This document shows, piece by piece, positions 6,734-9,791 of a stretch of 9,791 bases of DNA (position 1 is the first letter of the stretch; each line of letters starts with the position of its first letter). Under the pieces are notes generated by a model. That model was not told the DNA's origin. It saw only the letters and a list, made by a program, of their open reading frames with translations, and ran no database searches. Both the position numbers and the translations under genes were made by a program. The DNA comes from Nitrospinota bacterium (GTDB lineage Bacteria; Nitrospinota; Nitrospinia; UBA9942), in assembly GCA_016234205.1 (NCBI GenBank), contig JACRGN010000081.1, positions 1 through 9,791 of the forward strand. The letters are read 5' to 3'.

Positions 6734-7327
6734 ATGAGTTACGAAGAACTTATTGATGCTATAGAAAAAGATGCTGTAAAGGAGAGGCAGAAGTTAATAG
6801 ACGATGCCGAGACTGAGGCAAGGAGTATTGTTGAGAGAGTCAAAAATGACCTTAAAATCTTAAGGGAAAAGAAGATAACAGAATTTGAAAGCTATTTAGA
6901 AAAGGAGAGGGCTCTTGCAGTCAGTCAGGCAAGAAGAGAGGCTGATATTATGTCAATCTCGGTAAAGACAGAGGTTCTATCAGAACTCTTTAAGAAAGTA
7001 GAGGAGAGGATTATTGAATTTAAAAATGGAGGAAATTATAAGGATATACTCATAAAACTTTTAGGAGAAGCTATTGAGAGATGGTGGGAGGAGATAAAGA
7101 GTGATGATTTTATAGTTTATGTCTCAGAAGATGATTTATTTCTTCTGAAAAATACGGATATAGCCAGTGAATTTAAAATACAGGCAGGTAAAGATATAAA
7201 GGAAGGGATAATCTTAATATCAAAGGATAATAGATTCAGAATGGTAAATACCCTAAAGAGCCGTATGGAAAGGGCAAAGGCAGAGATACTCCCAATTTTA
7301 AGCAAAATACTTTTTGAAAATAATTAG
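6734..7327 (+). CDS. atpE: V/A-type ATPase subunit E (peripheral stalk)
   Basis: A 197-residue stalk protein that pairs with H/G and caps the catalytic hexamer. The N-terminal half (about 1-95) is a long charged helix (MSYEELIDAIEKDAVKERQKL). The C-terminal half is the globular E domain, ending with VNTLKSRMERAKAEILPILSKILFE, the standard closing helix of the family, so it is complete. An upstream in-frame TTG at 6686 would add 16 residues made entirely of repeat hairpin, so I chose ATG 6734, which gives the normal family start. No Shine-Dalgarno is evident. It is separated from atpK by about 220 nt of repeats, unlike the tight I-K junction. Its stop is 1 nt before the restriction-modification gene. 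Here atpE is the V-type E subunit, not F-type c. Confidence 0.9.
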   Translation: MSYEELIDAIEKDAVKERQKLIDDAETEARSIVERVKNDLKILREKKITEFESYLEKERALAVSQARREADIMSISVKTEVLSELFKKVEERIIEFKNGGNYKDILIKLLGEAIERWWEEIKSDDFIVYVSEDDLFLLKNTDIASEFKIQAGKDIKEGIILISKDNRFRMVNTLKSRMERAKAEILPILSKILFENN

Positions 7328-7328
7328 T

Positions 7329-9791
7329 ATGGATAAAATCCAATCAAAGCAAAACATCACCAAGCTTATAGAAAAATACCAGAGGCTTGCTGAATCAGGA
7401 AAAATAAAGGATTTTAACGAGGCTCAGACAGTCAATGAGTTTATCCTTCCATTATTTTTCTTTCTTGGCTGGGATATCCACAATATTAATGCAGATGAAG
7501 TAACGCCTGAAGAAACCATATCCAGAGGCAGGGTTGACTGGGCATTCAGGATTGATGGAATTCCAAAGTTTTTTCTTGAAGCAAAGGCAATGAAGGTTGA
7601 TTTAGATGTGGCAAAGTGGGCAGAGCAGGCAATCAATTACGCATGGAATAAGGGATGCACATGGGCAGTGCTGACAGACTTTGAGGCAGTAAAGGTTTTT
7701 AATGCAGATGTGTCCACCAAAAATCTGAAAGAAAGCCTCTTTTTTGAAATTCCTGCCAATGAATATCTATCAAGATTTGACCAATTATGGCTTCTGTCCA
7801 AAGAGGCATTTAAAGAAGGGCTTCTTGATAAAGAGGCTGAGAAATGGGGAAAGAAGGTTAAGAGGACTCCTGTCGGTGAGAGACTCTTTCAGGACATGAT
7901 GGAATGGCGTATGCTACTCACAAAGGGTTTTCATAAGGCAAATACCCTTACCCCTGATGAACTTGATGAAGGTGTCCAGAGAGTTCTTGACCGTCTCGTA
8001 TTTATAAGAGTAACAGAGGATAGAGGGATTGAGCCTAACATACTTCTCTCAATGTTGAGACAATCCAAGGTAGCCACAGACTTTAGCCTGCGTAAAAATC
8101 TTGCGAAGATTTTCAGGGACTTTGATGAAGGTTATAATTCAAAACTCTTTACACATCACTCATCAGAAAACTGGCAGATAGACAATGAAACTCTTGAAAT
8201 GGTCATAAATAGTCTTTATGAAACAGGGGATGGCTACAGGTATGATTTTTCAGCCATATCAGCAGATGTCCTTGGCGGCATCTATGAACAATATCTTGGA
8301 CATATATTAAAGCAGGCAACAAAAAGGGCATCAGTGAAAAAGGAGCATAAGAAAAGGAAAGAGCAGGGGATTTATTACACGCCTCAATTTGTTGTTGACT
8401 ATATTGTTAAGAACACCATTGGCAGACTCCTATCAGATAAATCATACAGAGAAGTAATTGACTTAAAGGTGCTTGACCCTGCCTGTGGCTCAGGCTCATT
8501 TCTGATAAGGGCTTATGATGAGCTTGTAAATTATTTTGAGAAAAAGGACAAGCAGGCAAACCTATTTACAAAGTTCAGGATACTTACAGCCAATATCTAT
8601 GGTGTTGACCTTGATGCACAGGCTGTAGAGATTGCACAACTGAATCTGCTTTTAAAGACCCTTTCCACAAAGGCAAAACTGCCAAATCTTGCAGGAAAGA
8701 TAAGGATTGGAAATTCCCTGATTTCAGATAATTCCCCTCACCCACAAGGGGAGAGGGAACAACCGGTAGCCGCAGGATTTAGCCTGCGTGAATATTTTGG
8801 CGATAATTTCCACGAGAAAAAACCCTTCACCTACGAAAAAGAATTTCCCGAAGTCTTCAACCGCAAAAACCCCGGCTTTGATGTAATCATCGGCAATCCG
8901 CCTTATGTAAGGATACAGACACTGCCAAAGGATGAAGTCAGATATTTTAGTGATAAGTTTGAATCAGCCAGAGGCAGTTATGACATTTATCTTCTGTTTA
9001 TAGAGCGTGCATTAAGCCTTTTAAGAAATGGCGGGGTTGCAGGCTTTATATTACCCAATAAGTTTATGGTTTCTGACTATGGAGAAGGATTAAGGAAACT
9101 TTTAAGCAGTGAACAGGCAGTATGGAAAATCGTTGACTTTGGGGATGCACAGGTTTTTGAAGGTGCTACAACATACACTATGCTCTTATTCCTGCAAAAA
9201 ACACAAAACAAAGAAGTCATTTATGTATCAGCATCTGATTATCTGAAACAAAAACATAAGCCAAATCTTGATGAACTTGAGGCTCATTTTGTAAAAATAA
9301 GCTCTGATAAACTTACAGCAAAACCATGGAGCTTTGCCACATCAAAACACAGAAGCCTTCTGGAGAAGATTGAAGAAGGGAAGGTAAGATTTGGGGAGTT
9401 TACCGAAAGGATGTTTCAGGGGCTTGTTACAAGTGCTGATAAAATTTATATTTTGCACAGAACAGAAGAAAGTCGGCATGATAAATTGATAACATTGTAT
9501 TTGCATGCCCTTGAAAAATCTGTCAAATTGGAAAAAGAGATAGTCCATCCTCTACTCAAAGGCTCCCTTGATATGAGGAGGTATTACACAGAGAAGATAA
9601 CCCGCTATGTCCTTTTCCCTTATAAAAACGGCACGATTATTCCTCAAGAAGATTTTGAAAAACATTATCCTCATTGCTGGCAATATCTAATGGAAAACAG
9701 AGCAACCCTTTCCAATAGAGAGAAAGGTAAAATGAAACACACTGGTTGGTATGGCTATGTTTATCCCAAAAGTCTGACATTATTTGAAAAG
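7329..9791 (+). CDS. Type IIG-like restriction-modification enzyme (nuclease-methylase-specificity fusion), 3' end missing
   Basis: An uninterrupted frame of 821 codons with no stop before the right edge. The N-terminal PD-(D/E)XK nuclease has D70 (GRVDWAF) and E84-A-K86. A helical connector (about 130-340) follows. The methylase has GIYYTP (347-352, motif X), DPACGSGSF (383-391, motif I, AdoMet), GVDLDAQAVEIAQ (around D427) and NPPY (523-526, motif IV), the signature of N6-adenine methyltransferases. From about 640 a TaqI/Eco57I-type specificity domain starts (MFQGLVTSADKIY, then HPLLKGSLDMRRY near 740). The single protein should cut and methylate at one recognition site. Full-length relatives are usually about 1000 residues or more, so the end of the specificity domain is off the window. 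The family-typical start MDKIQSKQNITKLIEKYQRL supports ATG 7329, 1 nt after the atpE stop, with no Shine-Dalgarno, suggesting coupled translation. Dispersed repeats are translated at 248-255 and about 469-487. Confidence 0.92.
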   Translation, partial: MDKIQSKQNITKLIEKYQRLAESGKIKDFNEAQTVNEFILPLFFFLGWDIHNINADEVTPEETISRGRVDWAFRIDGIPKFFLEAKAMKVDLDVAKWAEQAINYAWNKGCTWAVLTDFEAVKVFNADVSTKNLKESLFFEIPANEYLSRFDQLWLLSKEAFKEGLLDKEAEKWGKKVKRTPVGERLFQDMMEWRMLLTKGFHKANTLTPDELDEGVQRVLDRLVFIRVTEDRGIEPNILLSMLRQSKVATDFSLRKNLAKIFRDFDEGYNSKLFTHHSSENWQIDNETLEMVINSLYETGDGYRYDFSAISADVLGGIYEQYLGHILKQATKRASVKKEHKKRKEQGIYYTPQFVVDYIVKNTIGRLLSDKSYREVIDLKVLDPACGSGSFLIRAYDELVNYFEKKDKQANLFTKFRILTANIYGVDLDAQAVEIAQLNLLLKTLSTKAKLPNLAGKIRIGNSLISDNSPHPQGEREQPVAAGFSLREYFGDNFHEKKPFTYEKEFPEVFNRKNPGFDVIIGNPPYVRIQTLPKDEVRYFSDKFESARGSYDIYLLFIERALSLLRNGGVAGFILPNKFMVSDYGEGLRKLLSSEQAVWKIVDFGDAQVFEGATTYTMLLFLQKTQNKEVIYVSASDYLKQKHKPNLDELEAHFVKISSDKLTAKPWSFATSKHRSLLEKIEEGKVRFGEFTERMFQGLVTSADKIYILHRTEESRHDKLITLYLHALEKSVKLEKEIVHPLLKGSLDMRRYYTEKITRYVLFPYKNGTIIPQEDFEKHYPHCWQYLMENRATLSNREKGKMKHTGWYGYVYPKSLTLFEK
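8069..8093 (+). repeat. GGTAGCC...TTTAGCCTGCGT repeat in frame, first copy
   Basis: A 25-bp unit identical at 22 of 25 positions to 8765-8789 and read in the same frame as VATDFSLR (residues 248-255 of the restriction-modification protein). It falls in the helical connector between nuclease and methylase. Three substitutions weaken its internal palindrome (CAG..CTTTAGCCTG), suggesting it is the older copy. Confidence 0.65.
8734..8757 (+). repeat. CCCCTCACCC/GGGGAGAGGG repeat in frame
   Basis: A short palindrome (CCCCT and CCC on the left, AGGGG and GGG on the right around a CA-rich loop) read as SPHPQGERE in the methylase, between the GNSLIS motif and the next conserved block. It resembles the element in the P-type ATPase at 1175-1225 (C-rich arm, CAAGGGG turn, G-rich arm). 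It lies 7 nt before the second GGTAGCC repeat, so two families are stacked here. Confidence 0.65.
8765..8789 (+). repeat. GGTAGCC...TTTAGCCTGCGT repeat in frame, second copy
   Basis: Second copy of the unit at 8069-8093, read in the same frame as VAAGFSLR (residues 480-487). The internal palindrome CGCAGG/CCTGCG is preserved. It lies in a variable loop of the methylase between motif III-like sequence and NPPY, upstream of DNF-HEKKPFTYEKEFPEVF, which is the normal family continuation. Confidence 0.7.

Noticed and set aside
7329..9791. Type I HsdR or BREX PglX protein
   Set aside because: There are no helicase motifs, and the nuclease, the NPPY methylase and a TaqI-type specificity domain are in one chain. 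No hsdS or BREX partner genes are seen, so type IIG fits best.

Overview
The window looks like chromosomal DNA from an uncultured, moderately AT-rich bacterium. It carries no ribosomal RNA or tRNA gene, so the lineage cannot be fixed. A V/A-type ATPase gene order like that of Thermus (H/G, I, K/L, E) together with many short palindromic repeat families fits several environmental anaerobic lineages. Nitrospirota-like or Deltaproteobacteria-like groups are my guess, held with low confidence.

Layout. (1) 2-2593 (+): most of a P2-type cation ATPase whose membrane cation-site residues resemble animal Na+/K+-ATPase. Its N-terminus lies off the left edge, and a GC-rich repeat is translated in frame within its nucleotide-binding domain. 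(2) 2594-2700: a short convergent intergenic region built from about 10-bp CTGTG units. (3) 2701-3705 (-): a soluble GAF-GGDEF protein whose active site is degenerate but whose c-di-GMP inhibitory-site motif is intact. The gene is bracketed by a perfect 26-bp direct repeat. (4) 3706-4009: a divergent intergenic region with a nested palindrome and a strong sigma70-like promoter pointing right. (5) 4010-7327 (+): four genes of a V/A-type ATPase, namely H/G (stalk coiled coil), I (membrane stator), K (c-ring proteolipid) and E (peripheral stalk). They are separated by repeat-derived hairpins after H and between K and E. (6) 7329-9791 (+): a large open frame starting 1 nt after subunit E and running off the right edge. 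It encodes a combined restriction-modification enzyme (type IIG-like) with an N-terminal PD-(D/E)XK nuclease, an N6-adenine methylase and a TaqI-type specificity domain. It sits where ATPase subunits C, F, A, B and D would be expected.

The ATPase genes should together build the membrane and stalk parts of a rotary ATPase; the catalytic A and B subunits are not in the window. The P-type ATPase is a second, independent ion pump. The restriction-modification gene has no obvious functional link to the ATPase but is probably co-transcribed with it. A striking theme is invasion by short repeats: at least seven distinct elements, three of them inside coding sequence and all in frame.
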